A stretch of 64,000 nucleotides of DNA from JACVRN01 sp963715565 (GTDB lineage: Bacteria > Acidobacteriota > Blastocatellia > Pyrinomonadales > Pyrinomonadaceae). Made by a program: the position numbers and the translations under genes. The DNA is taken from the NCBI GenBank assembly GCA_963715565.1, contig OY970256.1, forward strand, positions 4,774,001 to 4,838,000. The letters run 5' to 3'. The notes beneath the pieces are model-generated. The model did not search any database and had not been told where the DNA came from. It worked only from the letters and a program-made list of their open reading frames with translations. Shown here in pieces: positions 1-8,108 of the stretch; within the stretch, counting starts at the first letter, position 1; each line of letters starts with the position of its first letter.

Positions 1-922
1 TGCAGTGCATGCAGGAGATGGTGTAGAGAAACGGGCCGACCGGGTGGTTCATGTTCTTGTGCACATCGCACGAGCCCGCGATGTCCTGCATCAGAAACGT
101 GCCGTCCGATTTCAGCGCTTGTGAAATCACGCCGAGCACGCGCTGTGGCTGTGCCTGATCGTGTACGGCGTCGAAGGCCGTGACGAGATCGTATTTCTCC
201 ACTTCATCGATCATCGCCACGTCCTTGACGACAAAGCACACGTTCTTTAATCCCTTCTCTTCGGCTTCGAGGCGCGCCTTTGCGATGCCTTCGTCCGAAA
301 AGTCGTAGCCCATAAAACTGCTGTGCGGGAACGTCTCGGCCAGAAGGTTCAACGTGCGCCCGCTACCGCAGCCAATGTCGAGCACCTTGATGCCGCGCGT
401 CAAGCTTTCGGTCAGACCGTGGACCATGGGCAGAATCGTATCAATCAAGGCCGCGCCCACCGTCTGCGTGCTCTCTTCGGCCATCACCTCGTGAAAGCGC
501 CCGTAGGCGGAATAGGGGACTCCGCCACCGTTGCGAAAACATTCTATGATGCGGTCTTCGACACCGCCGAGCACAGAGATGAACTGCATGGTGTTCGCCA
601 CGTTGTTCGCTCCGGCGGCGCGCGTCAGCGCCAGAGCGTGCTCGGGCGGCAGGTAGTAGGTCTCGCGCTCGGTATCGTATTCGACGATGCGCCCCGTCGT
701 CATCGCTCCCAGCCACTCGCGCACGTAACGCTCCTCAAGGCCGGAGGCTTCGGCAATCTCAAGCGATGTCGAAGGCTCAAGACGCGCCATCACGTCAAAG
801 AGACCCGTGCGATGGCCTATGCTCGACATCAGGGCTAGACCGGCGCTATTTAAGACGCCGACCATTCTTTCCATAAACGCTTCAGCTTTTGCTTGTTGTA
901 TCTCGGTTACAGTCGCAATCAT
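1..922 (-). CDS. Class I SAM-dependent methyltransferase with N-terminal winged-helix domain (3' end outside window)
   Basis: The reading frame starts at an ATG at 922 (MIATVTEIQQAKAEAFMER) behind an AGGAG ribosome site and stays open to the left edge, so the C-terminus is missing. Residues 1-90 form the helical/winged-helix dimerisation region usual in methyltransferases fused to an O-methyltransferase-like N-terminus. The SAM-binding motif I, VLDIGCGSGR, lies near residue 180, and an acidic motif II (GYDFSD) follows. Such enzymes methylate small molecules, and the substrate cannot be read from the sequence. About 307 residues are visible; the family is usually 340-370. The next gene is on the other strand 390 bp away, so no operon partner is visible upstream. 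Confidence 0.85.
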   Translation of the reverse strand, partial: MIATVTEIQQAKAEAFMERMVGVLNSAGLALMSSIGHRTGLFDVMARLEPSTSLEIAEASGLEERYVREWLGAMTTGRIVEYDTERETYYLPPEHALALTRAAGANNVANTMQFISVLGGVEDRIIECFRNGGGVPYSAYGRFHEVMAEESTQTVGAALIDTILPMVHGLTESLTRGIKVLDIGCGSGRTLNLLAETFPHSSFMGYDFSDEGIAKARLEAEEKGLKNVCFVVKDVAMIDEVEKYDLVTAFDAVHDQAQPQRVLGVISQALKSDGTFLMQDIAGSCDVHKNMNHPVGPFLYTISCMHC

Positions 923-1149
923 TTTCGTCAGTTTCTCCTACAAAACTTTCAGCTAATCTTTACGGCCCACGACGCGTCAAACTCGCTTGAAGCACCGAAG
1001 GGCGCTCGGTCTCGAACTACGAGACGCATACTAGAGCTAATACGTACGGAAGTCGTTAGACGCCTTTGAGATTTTTATGAAATAGTTCTGAAAGCTTTAA
1101 GTCAGGACGGCGCAGAGGTTTACAGGACGAGCATTCTCCGCGAAGCAAT

Positions 1150-1241
1150 CACCGCCGAGACGCGGAGGACGCGGAGTTAACGCAGAGAGAGTTGAATCAT
1201 TTTCTCTGCGCTTCCTCCGCGCCCTTCGCGTCTCGGCGGTG
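1150..1241. repeat. Imperfect palindromic repeat before the DNA methyltransferase gene
   Basis: The ends CACCGCCGAGACGC and GCGTCTCGGCGGTG are perfect inverted complements, and the inner parts (GGAGG, CGCAGAGA / TCTCTGCG, CCTCC) also pair. It folds into one long hairpin. It occupies the otherwise empty 923-1316 region, where I see no gene. Purine-rich repeats of this 'gagacgcggaggacgc' type are dispersed in many environmental genomes. Confidence 0.75.
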
Positions 1242-1316
1242 AGTCTGAACCGAAACTGTCCCGCTAAAGAAAATTCAGGAGACAGGGAATCGCCGTTTCG
1301 TCTTATACTCATGCTA

Positions 1317-2285
1317 ATGGAAAAAGCACGCGCCGCGCGCAATCGAACAATGACGATTTCCGCAAAGGAGCTTCAGACATACAAGCAGCGCCTCGTGCGT
1401 TTGCAGTCTCCCACGCAGTTGGAAAACGTGCTGGATAAAACCATCTGTCAGGATGTGTTTGAGGCGATACGGTTTTTACCAGGTGAGTCCGTGGACCTCT
1501 TGTTCGCGGACCCGCCCTACAACCTGTCCAAGACATTTAACGAGCAGACGTTTCAGCAGACCTCGCTGGCGAAGTACGAAGCGTGGCTCGACGGGTGGCT
1601 CGCAGAAACTCGCAGGCTGTTGAAGCCTTCGGCGTCCGTTTACGTCTGCGGCGATTGGCGTTCTTCAGCCGCCATACACCGCGCCGGGGCAAAGTATTTC
1701 AAGGTGCGAAACCGCATTACGTGGGAGCGCGAGAAGGGCCGGGGCGCAAAGGCCAACTGGAAGAATTGCTCCGAAGACATCTGGTTCTTTACCGTCTCGG
1801 ACAGCTATACGTTCAACGTACGGGAAGTGATGCTCAAGCGACAGGCGCTTGCGCCCTACACGGACGAGGGCGGGAGGCCGAAGGATTGGGAGGAGCAAAC
1901 GAACGGCAGATTTCGGCTGACGCATCCTTCCAACATCTGGACCGATCTGGTCGTGCCGTTCTGGTCCATGCCGGAAAACACAGAGCATCCGACACAGAAG
2001 CCGGAAAAGCTGCTGGCGAAAATTATCCTCGCGAGCACGCACGAAGGCGACGTGGTGCTTGACCCGTTCCTCGGCTCGGGCACGACATCGGTCGTCGCCA
2101 GAAAACTCGGGCGGCGCTTTATAGGCATCGAGATTGATGAGACCTTTTGTTGCGTGGCGGAAAAGCGTTTGGAGATGGCGGGCCTGAATCCTTCGATTCA
2201 AGGCTACGCGGGCGGAGTCTTCTGGGAGCGAAACACACACGCCGTGCAGAACCGTAAAAAGAAAGGGATGAGGGCGGAGGGATGA
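1317..2285 (+). CDS. DNA amino-methyltransferase (N6-adenine or N4-cytosine), beta-type motif order, solitary
   Basis: It transfers a methyl group from SAM to the exocyclic amino group of A or C in duplex DNA. The catalytic motif DPPYNLS comes first and the SAM-binding motif DPFLGSGTTSVVARKLGR near the C-terminus, with the recognition region between, which is the beta order. A TEHPTQKPEKL segment just before the SAM motif is typical of this family. The start is uncertain: ATGs lie at 1311, 1317 and 1350, and none has a good ribosome site. A TATACT box at 1303-1308 would start transcription close to 1317, so the mRNA may be leaderless. Longer readings run into the upstream palindrome. No restriction endonuclease is adjacent, so it is probably an orphan enzyme. 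Confidence 0.85.
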   Translation: MEKARAARNRTMTISAKELQTYKQRLVRLQSPTQLENVLDKTICQDVFEAIRFLPGESVDLLFADPPYNLSKTFNEQTFQQTSLAKYEAWLDGWLAETRRLLKPSASVYVCGDWRSSAAIHRAGAKYFKVRNRITWEREKGRGAKANWKNCSEDIWFFTVSDSYTFNVREVMLKRQALAPYTDEGGRPKDWEEQTNGRFRLTHPSNIWTDLVVPFWSMPENTEHPTQKPEKLLAKIILASTHEGDVVLDPFLGSGTTSVVARKLGRRFIGIEIDETFCCVAEKRLEMAGLNPSIQGYAGGVFWERNTHAVQNRKKKGMRAEG

Positions 2286-2353
2286 GGGATGAATTAAAAG
2301 CAAAGACGCTCTTTCTTTACTTCATCCCTCATCCCTCCGCCCTCATCCCTTTC
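2261..2353. terminator. 33-bp perfect inverted repeat between convergent genes (bidirectional terminator)
   Basis: The left arm at 2261-2293 and the right arm at 2321-2353 are perfect inverted complements over 33 bp, with a 27-nt loop. Each arm is built of three GGGATGAG-like words. The left arm contains the last codons and stop of the DNA methyltransferase, and the right arm contains the stop and last codons of the convergent exported protein. It therefore ends transcription from both sides. Confidence 0.7.
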
Positions 2354-3017
2354 TTCTGTAGACTCCGTTGAAGCGTACGTTTGCGCCGCCGCATCGCTCG
2401 TTGTCCGTGGCGATGATGTAGGGGCCGACCAGCTTGAGCGTTACCTTGCAGTCGCCTTCGTCGAGCACGAGCACGTTGCCTTCGGGCTTGCCCGAAGCCC
2501 CGATAGAGCCTTCGTGCACATTGTCGTTAAGTCCTTTCCAGTAAGCCTCGCCATCGACTTTTAACAAGCCCGTCCTTCGGTCTCGACTGATGTTCAGAGT
2601 TTGATAGTAGTACTTCCAACGCCCTAGCCATTGTCGCAGTGCAGGCGCTTGATTGGATTCCGTGACAGACAGATTAACTGCGGGTAGCCACCCGACCGTC
2701 TCGCTGCCGCGCGCGGGCTGATACCACGCGCACATCCAGTTGCCGAATTTTCGGGAAACAATCACGCGGTTGCCCGGAATCAAGTATGCTTTCTGGCGGC
2801 ACACCTTCTCGCCCGCTTGCGGGCAATTGTCCTCGTCGCCCAGAAAATAGATTCGAGCGCGACGCGCGCCCGTCACCTGCGCCAGCTTGAACTCTTTGGA
2901 GTCTTCCGGAAACGCTCCGTTGCGACACCAGTTCTCGGGATTCCCCGGCACTTGCGCGGCGGCTAACACGGGCGCGCAGAGTATCAAGAGACTAATCCAA
3001 AAAATCTTTACGCTCAT
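2343..3017 (-). CDS. Exported protein of unknown function
   Basis: This is a 224-residue protein with a clear Sec signal peptide (positive start, then IFWISLLILCAPVLAAA, cleavage near AAA-QVPG). I chose the ATG at 3017 because AAGG lies 6 nt upstream; a GTG four codons earlier is possible. The mature part contains four or more cysteines and W/G-rich strands (NWMCAWYQPARGSETVGWLP) reminiscent of an SH3-like fold, but I do not recognise a named family. It follows the double-GNAT gene on the same strand with about 18 nt between them, so the two are probably co-transcribed. Its end lies in the palindromic terminator. Confidence 0.75.
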   Translation of the reverse strand: MSVKIFWISLLILCAPVLAAAQVPGNPENWCRNGAFPEDSKEFKLAQVTGARRARIYFLGDEDNCPQAGEKVCRQKAYLIPGNRVIVSRKFGNWMCAWYQPARGSETVGWLPAVNLSVTESNQAPALRQWLGRWKYYYQTLNISRDRRTGLLKVDGEAYWKGLNDNVHEGSIGASGKPEGNVLVLDEGDCKVTLKLVGPYIIATDNERCGGANVRFNGVYRRKG

Positions 3018-3035
3018 CCACACCTTCACATGAAA

Positions 3036-3950
3036 TCAAGCTTGCAGGTCTTTCACGAATCTTACTTCTGTCAGCCCGTTAAAGCTGTAGCCGAGTTTTT
3101 CATTGACCCTTTGCATCGCAGGGTTGGCGCTGCATGATTCAAAATACTGTTTGCCGTCGTCAAGACATTTCTTGATGTCATAAGCTTTCAAGTAGGTCGC
3201 AACACCACGGCCCCTGTAATCAGGATGCACAGCCGTCCCGCCCCTGTTCTCCCCGTGCACGCTCGTATAGGCAACGTACTCGTCTTTGAGCTTCATGATG
3301 GAAAAATGCTCCGGGGCTTTGATGTCTGTAAAGAGCGAGTGGAGTTCGCCCTGCACCATGTGGCCTCGCTGTGTAGGGTCGGGCGAGGGCCATCCTTCTC
3401 GTGCGCGCTCCAACAGTTTCGCCAGCTTGTTCACAGGATCGCCATGCGCTTCGTCTTCCCGTTTGAAGGACGTAGCGGAAAAACCTTCAGCAGATAATTT
3501 CGCTCCCAACTCCTTCCACTTCTCAAAAGAAAAATCCTCCGCGTGTAGAGACATCCCGCGCATACGATGAATTTCTCTGCAACCTTTGGAAGCAGCGAAG
3601 GCGAGGCTTCGGTCCATGCCTTCCATAATTCTTAACTGAAGATAGCGCCCGCCACGACGTGCGACTTCCCGTTCTACTTCTCGCAACAGGGAAGTTCCAA
3701 CACCCTGTCCCGCATGTCGCGGGTCAACCAGAAGGTTCAGCCTGAAATGAGTTTCATCCAGAGGATAAGCGGCCCCGTAGCCTTTGATTTCATCGTCCAG
3801 ATAAACGTACCTGATGCAATCGTTCTCAAGGCTCTCGATTTGCTGGCAGGGCTGCCAGAGAAAGAATTCTAGATTCAAGTGATCATGCACGCGAGCGTGT
3901 ATAGCAATCACGTCGTCAACATTGACTTGCTGGAAGGGCACTACTTTCAT
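3036..3950 (-). CDS. GNAT-family acetyltransferase with two GNAT domains
   Basis: A 304-residue protein made of two Gcn5-related N-acetyltransferase domains in tandem. The first (about 1-150) carries the acetyl-CoA pyrophosphate-binding loop in RHAGQGVGTSLL. The second (about 165-300) carries its equivalent in RGRGVATYLK, after a conserved GGTAVHPDYRG segment. Two-domain GNATs of this size often have one active and one degenerate half, and both loops look usable here. The substrate is unknown. It is the first gene of a probable two-gene operon with the exported protein downstream. Confidence 0.85.
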   Translation of the reverse strand: MKVVPFQQVNVDDVIAIHARVHDHLNLEFFLWQPCQQIESLENDCIRYVYLDDEIKGYGAAYPLDETHFRLNLLVDPRHAGQGVGTSLLREVEREVARRGGRYLQLRIMEGMDRSLAFAASKGCREIHRMRGMSLHAEDFSFEKWKELGAKLSAEGFSATSFKREDEAHGDPVNKLAKLLERAREGWPSPDPTQRGHMVQGELHSLFTDIKAPEHFSIMKLKDEYVAYTSVHGENRGGTAVHPDYRGRGVATYLKAYDIKKCLDDGKQYFESCSANPAMQRVNEKLGYSFNGLTEVRFVKDLQA

Positions 3951-4044
3951 GCACAGAGAGTTACGTCACAGCAAGGAAAACAGTTCCTTCACTAAAAGCA
4001 AAAGGAGCGCTTACGCTTTCTCGCCAGGTCCAATGCTTACCGTT

Positions 4045-4254
4045 CTAAGAAGCTGTTTGAAAATCCCTGTCATTGGTTTAGCTCCGTAGGAGCGAGGATG
4101 TTTATAGCTCGCAGGCGACAATACATATCAAGCTCCGTAGGAGCGGCATGTCACGGATGCGGAACATGCCGCTCCTACGGAGCTTGATTCTTGATTGATG
4201 TCGTTAAGCTATAAACATCCACGTCCCTACGGGACTTTTCAAACTGCTTCTAAG
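4045..4254. mobile_element. Non-coding terminal-inverted-repeat element (MITE-like), copy 1
   Basis: About 210 bp with no reading frame. The ends are inverted copies of AGAAGC(A/T)GTTTGAAAA. Inside are three copies of the palindromic word AGCTCCGTAGGAGCG or its complement, and the phrase 'agctataaacat' occurs in both orientations. A second member lies at 31412-31608. The right end runs into the rnhA gene and supplies its TAG stop codon. It fills the space between 3951 and 4249. Confidence 0.7.
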
Positions 4255-4741
4255 TTGGAGCTTCAATACTTCCGACCCTGTCAATCGAGTCGCGCAGGAT
4301 AGCTTCGTCAACACGGCCTAGCTGAGCGATGCGGCGGGCGGCGCGGTCTGCGGCTTCCTGTACGACGTGACCGGCGTGGCCCTTGGCCCACTCCCATGTG
4401 ATGCGATGTCCTCGCGCCGCTTCGTCCAGACGCTCCCACCATTCAAGGTTAGACTTGCGGCGAAAGCGGCCCGACATGGTTTCGACCACGTAGCGCGAGT
4501 CCGTCACGAGCCGCACGCGGCAAGGCTCGCGCAAAGCTCTAAGCCCGAGCGCTGCTGCGGCAATCTCCGCCTGCTGGTTCGTAGCCACGCCGATGTATTC
4601 GCCTACGGCCCGCCACACGCCGCGATAGCCTAAGAGCGCAACGGCTGCCGCGCGCGTCACCGTCTGGCCGTTGCCGAGGCTTGAGCCGTCGCAAAAAATT
4701 GTGACGTGTTTAGTTGAAGAGGACACCTGTGGTTTACTCAT
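4250..4741 (-). CDS. rnhA: Ribonuclease HI
   Basis: It cleaves the RNA strand of RNA-DNA hybrids, acting in Okazaki-primer and R-loop removal. The 163-residue length fits the family. The four metal-binding acidic residues are visible in order: D18 (FCDGSS), E59 (QQAEIAA), D81 (VTDSRYV) and D132 (EAADRAAR). The start ATG overlaps the end of the sbcC-like gene by 8 bp (ATGAGTAA), so the two are translationally coupled. The stop TAG is inside the terminal repeat of the element at 4045-4254. Confidence 0.92.
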   Translation of the reverse strand: MSKPQVSSSTKHVTIFCDGSSLGNGQTVTRAAAVALLGYRGVWRAVGEYIGVATNQQAEIAAAALGLRALREPCRVRLVTDSRYVVETMSGRFRRKSNLEWWERLDEAARGHRITWEWAKGHAGHVVQEAADRAARRIAQLGRVDEAILRDSIDRVGSIEAPT

Positions 4742-7700
4742 TCGTTAAGAGAGATTGACTTGCTGCGGGCGTTAAGAGATTGGCTTCCTGTGGCCGACCG
4801 ACGCCGACGTGTAAGACATGGTCCACGCTGCCCTCGAACGTGTCGTCATGAGAGATGATGAAAAGCTGGTCGAAGTGCTGTACCTGTCCTATCTGTTGCG
4901 CCAGGCGCTCGCGCCGCTCCGCGTCCATGTTGACCGTGGGCTCGTCGAAGAAGGCCAGGCGTATGTCCGACAATTGCTTGAGGAGCGCAAGCCGTATGGA
5001 GAGCGCGGCGGCCATCTGCTCGCCGCCCGACAGGTTCGGGAAAGAGCGCTCGTGGCCCTCTTCTTCGAGAATGATTTCGTAATCGCGCGACCAGCGCAGC
5101 GCGCGGCTCGCTTCGCCCGTAATCTCGCGGAAAAGTTGATTGGCCTCAATCGAGATGTTGTAAAGATAGCTCTCGGTAATCAGCGGCCCGGCCTGTTTGA
5201 GCGTGTCGCGTATAAAATCGGTCGCCTCGTCTAGCTTTTCCAGCTTCTCTTTAGCAATCAACTCCTCGCGTCTCTCTTCGCGCACTTTTGTAAGACGCTC
5301 TATCTCCGCGCCGAGCGAGGATGCACGCGTGCTTGCCGCATCAAGCTGCGCGGAAAGAGCAGCCGCGCGCTCTCTCGCCGTAGCCAGATGGGCGCGCTCC
5401 AGAGCGTGACGCTCGCGGTCGTAAGAAGTGGAGAGCTTTTCAAACTCAAGCCGCGCCGCAGCCGCTTCCTGCGTGCGGCGCTCGGCCTCGCTTTCCGCTT
5501 TTTTTACTTCCGCCTCGCGCGCCGGAAGCGTCGCCGCCAGGGCTTGAGTCGCCAGATATTCACGCTGTGCTTCCTGCGTGCGGTCGCGCGCGCTGCGCGC
5601 CTCGTCCCACTCCGCATCCAGAGTTTTGTACTCTTCTAAGCGCACGCGCAAATCGCTCGACTTCTCTTCAAGAGTGCGCAGCGCATCACGCGCGCCAGCG
5701 AGTTCTTCGCGGCGTGCCGTAATGGCTTCGGCCTCCGTGCGAAGCTGTAGCGAGCGCCCGCGCGGGTCGTTTAAGGCGCGCAAGCGTGCTTCCGTTTCCT
5801 CTATGTCTTTCTCCAGAGAGGCGACGGCCTCCGCGTTCGCCGCCACACTCGCGCGTTCGTCACGCTTGCGCTTGCCCTCCTGTTCTATCTCCGCCAGCCT
5901 CTGCTGCAAGGGCTTCAGCTCCGCGTGGCGCAGCGCGGCCTCGCGCATGACAATCAATTCGCCGTCAACGCCCGAAAGCTGTGCCCGCAGCTCATTCAGA
6001 TGCTCGCGCGACGCAAGGGGAAGCTGACGTAGCTCCGTGTCCAGGCGTGTGATAGTCGCTTCACGCTCTTTGAGCGATTGGGTTGTACTACGCAACTGCG
6101 CGCGCATGGCTTCGAGCTTTGAGACTTCACGCTCGGCCTCACGAGCCTCGCGCACAGCTACGGTGAGACTCGTGCGCTCACGCTCTAGCGCGCCCATCTC
6201 CGCCGTGTTCGTTGCGAACTGGTCCTTAAAATAATCTTCGAGGGTTTGCCCTTCGGGGATGTTCAAACATCTCTGCGAGAGAATCGGGCACAGGCCGTTT
6301 CGGACTTCGCGGCGAAATTTTTCATCGCGTGAAAGCTCTGCGCGCAAGTGCGCGAGCCGTTCGGTCAGTTCACTCTCGCGTGTGACGAGATTTGCAACTT
6401 CTGCGGCGCGGGCCGTGCGTTTTTCCAAATTGGCAATCTCGCGCCGGTGCGCGTCCGCTTCACGACGAAGGCGCTCGACCTCTTTGGCCTCGCCCTGTCG
6501 CTGCGACGAGAGATGCTTGAGGCTGGTCGCGGCCCTTTCCGTCTGGCTGAGAGAGGTTTCGATGCCGAGCCGCTCGCTTTCAAGCTGCGCGACGCGTGCG
6601 CCTGCGCCCTCGCCCTGCTCCGCCTCGCGAACACGCGCCTTTGTTTGCGCATGCTGTGCGCGAAGCTCTTGCAACTCCGCGTCCAGTTGCGCAAGTCGTG
6701 CGCGCTCGCTCAAGGCACGCGCGCGCAAGTCACGCAACCGCTCGCGCTCGCGCTCCAATTCTTCCTGCTCGGAAACTTTAGGCACAAGCAATTCGATGGC
6801 GGCGGCGGCTTCGACCGCGCGCGCCAGCTCCGCTTCCAGACGGCGCGCGTCCGCACGCGCCGCTTCAAGGAGGCGTGCTATCTCGGCTTCTTCGCGTCGC
6901 AACTGGTCACGCGCAGCGCGCGCTTCGTCCAGCCTTGCGAGGGTTGAAAGCGCCTGCTGGTGTGTCTGGTAATCGGCTTCGACTCGTTGCTGGCGCTCGC
7001 GTGCCGTTTGAGCCGCGTCGCGTTCTGCGCGCAGGTCTTCCATGCGGCGCGTGGCCGCGTCGCGCTCGACCGCCAGACGCTCGGAGAGCGCGCGCGTCTC
7101 CAGCAGTTTTGTTTCCGCCTCGTCCATCACAGAGACCGAAGCCCCGCGCTCGGCTATTTCCTTCTGCGCGAGGTCGAGCGACGCGCTCAATTCTTCCGCA
7201 TGACGCGCGGCCTCTTTGTGTTCCGCAACTAATTCGTCATAGCGCGCGAGCTGGCCTTCGGCCCCTGCGATGCGCTCGCGCACTTCTGCTGTGCGCTCGC
7301 GTATGAGGTTCACAGTGTCGCGCAAAGCTTCTGCGCCGTCGCGATACTCTTCGACTTTGAGCAGACGATCAAACGCGGCCTTGCGTGCGTTCGGCGTGAG
7401 CAGAAATTCGGCGGTGAATGAGCCCTGCGGAACGCCTATGGCCGAGCGGAACAGTGATTTAATATCCGTCCCCGGTTCTATCCCTAAGTGCTGGCGCAGG
7501 AACGCGCCGACATCCACCTTCTTTTCCGCGATACGCATCTTGAGGCCGTGGTCGTAAACGTAATAGCCCTGACCCGTGTCGCGATAAACCGTGTAGGGGC
7601 GCTCGTCCAGGTCGCTCACAAACGTCACACGCACTAAGCCCTTCTTCGTGCCGCGACGAAGAAAATCCTCCTTGCTGTATTCGAGCGTGTCGAAGAGCGC

Positions 7701-7835
7701 CCACGCGATGGCTTCGAGGATAGTGGTCTTACCAGCTCCGTTTTCGCCCGTGATGGCGGTCGTGCCGCGCTCGAAGGCAAAGTCAGAGTGGACGTGTGAT
7801 TTGATGTTTTCCAGCTCGACGCGTGTGACGTGCAT
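4734..7835 (-). CDS. sbcC: SbcC/Rad50-like SMC-type ATPase
   Basis: A 1033-residue DNA-repair ATPase of the SbcC/Rad50 class. The N-terminal Walker A (TGENGAGKTT) and the C-terminal signature (LSGGEQMAAALS) plus Walker B (LAFFDEPTVNMD) bracket two very long coiled-coil arms rich in E, R and A. The apex of the coil has CPILSQRC in place of the classic CPxC zinc hook. I place the start at the ATG at 7835 (MHVTRVELENIKSH), where family similarity begins; the frame stays open upstream only because it runs through a repeat. The nuclease partner SbcD/Mre11 is not next to it. rnhA follows with an 8-bp overlap. Confidence 0.85.
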   Translation of the reverse strand: MHVTRVELENIKSHVHSDFAFERGTTAITGENGAGKTTILEAIAWALFDTLEYSKEDFLRRGTKKGLVRVTFVSDLDERPYTVYRDTGQGYYVYDHGLKMRIAEKKVDVGAFLRQHLGIEPGTDIKSLFRSAIGVPQGSFTAEFLLTPNARKAAFDRLLKVEEYRDGAEALRDTVNLIRERTAEVRERIAGAEGQLARYDELVAEHKEAARHAEELSASLDLAQKEIAERGASVSVMDEAETKLLETRALSERLAVERDAATRRMEDLRAERDAAQTARERQQRVEADYQTHQQALSTLARLDEARAARDQLRREEAEIARLLEAARADARRLEAELARAVEAAAAIELLVPKVSEQEELERERERLRDLRARALSERARLAQLDAELQELRAQHAQTKARVREAEQGEGAGARVAQLESERLGIETSLSQTERAATSLKHLSSQRQGEAKEVERLRREADAHRREIANLEKRTARAAEVANLVTRESELTERLAHLRAELSRDEKFRREVRNGLCPILSQRCLNIPEGQTLEDYFKDQFATNTAEMGALERERTSLTVAVREAREAEREVSKLEAMRAQLRSTTQSLKEREATITRLDTELRQLPLASREHLNELRAQLSGVDGELIVMREAALRHAELKPLQQRLAEIEQEGKRKRDERASVAANAEAVASLEKDIEETEARLRALNDPRGRSLQLRTEAEAITARREELAGARDALRTLEEKSSDLRVRLEEYKTLDAEWDEARSARDRTQEAQREYLATQALAATLPAREAEVKKAESEAERRTQEAAAARLEFEKLSTSYDRERHALERAHLATARERAAALSAQLDAASTRASSLGAEIERLTKVREERREELIAKEKLEKLDEATDFIRDTLKQAGPLITESYLYNISIEANQLFREITGEASRALRWSRDYEIILEEEGHERSFPNLSGGEQMAAALSIRLALLKQLSDIRLAFFDEPTVNMDAERRERLAQQIGQVQHFDQLFIISHDDTFEGSVDHVLHVGVGRPQEANLLTPAASQSLLTNE

Positions 7836-7840
7836 CTCTT

Positions 7841-8034
7841 GATTTTGGATTTTAGATTTTGGATTTGCGATTAAAGAAGTCAGATTCAAACAGGGATGGA
7901 CAGGATAGACAGGATAAAAGCAGTGCAAAATTCAAAATGCAAAATGATGAAAGAAAAGCTATTCTTTAATTCTGCACTTTGCACTTTGCATTTATCATTT
8001 CTTCTGTATCCTGTTCATCCTGTCCATCCCTGTT
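7841..8034. repeat. Nested inverted repeats upstream of the sbcC-like gene
   Basis: At 7841-7866 lies a 'gattttggattttagattttgg' tract. At 7889-8034 lies a longer inverted repeat whose ends read AACAGGGATGGACAGGAT and its complement, with an inner pair built from 'gcaaaattcaaaatgcaaaat' and its complement. There is no gene. The same vocabulary of short words recurs in other gaps of this window. Confidence 0.7.
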
Positions 8035-8108
8035 AGTTTCTTTCCTCGCGCTCTTAGTATGCAAATCCAAGTCGGTTGACGTCATCAGCCTATCATGAAA
8101 AGGCGCGT

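Noticed and set aside
323..838. Long plus-strand frame opposite the methyltransferase
   Set aside because: It is antisense to a gene with clear motifs and has no ribosome site.
4045..4254. CRISPR array
   Set aside because: The repeated words are inverted and unevenly spaced, with no spacers of constant length, and no cas gene is present.
6259..7306. Several plus-strand frames opposite the sbcC-like gene
   Set aside because: They are rich in Arg, Ser and Ala and only mirror the coiled-coil codons.
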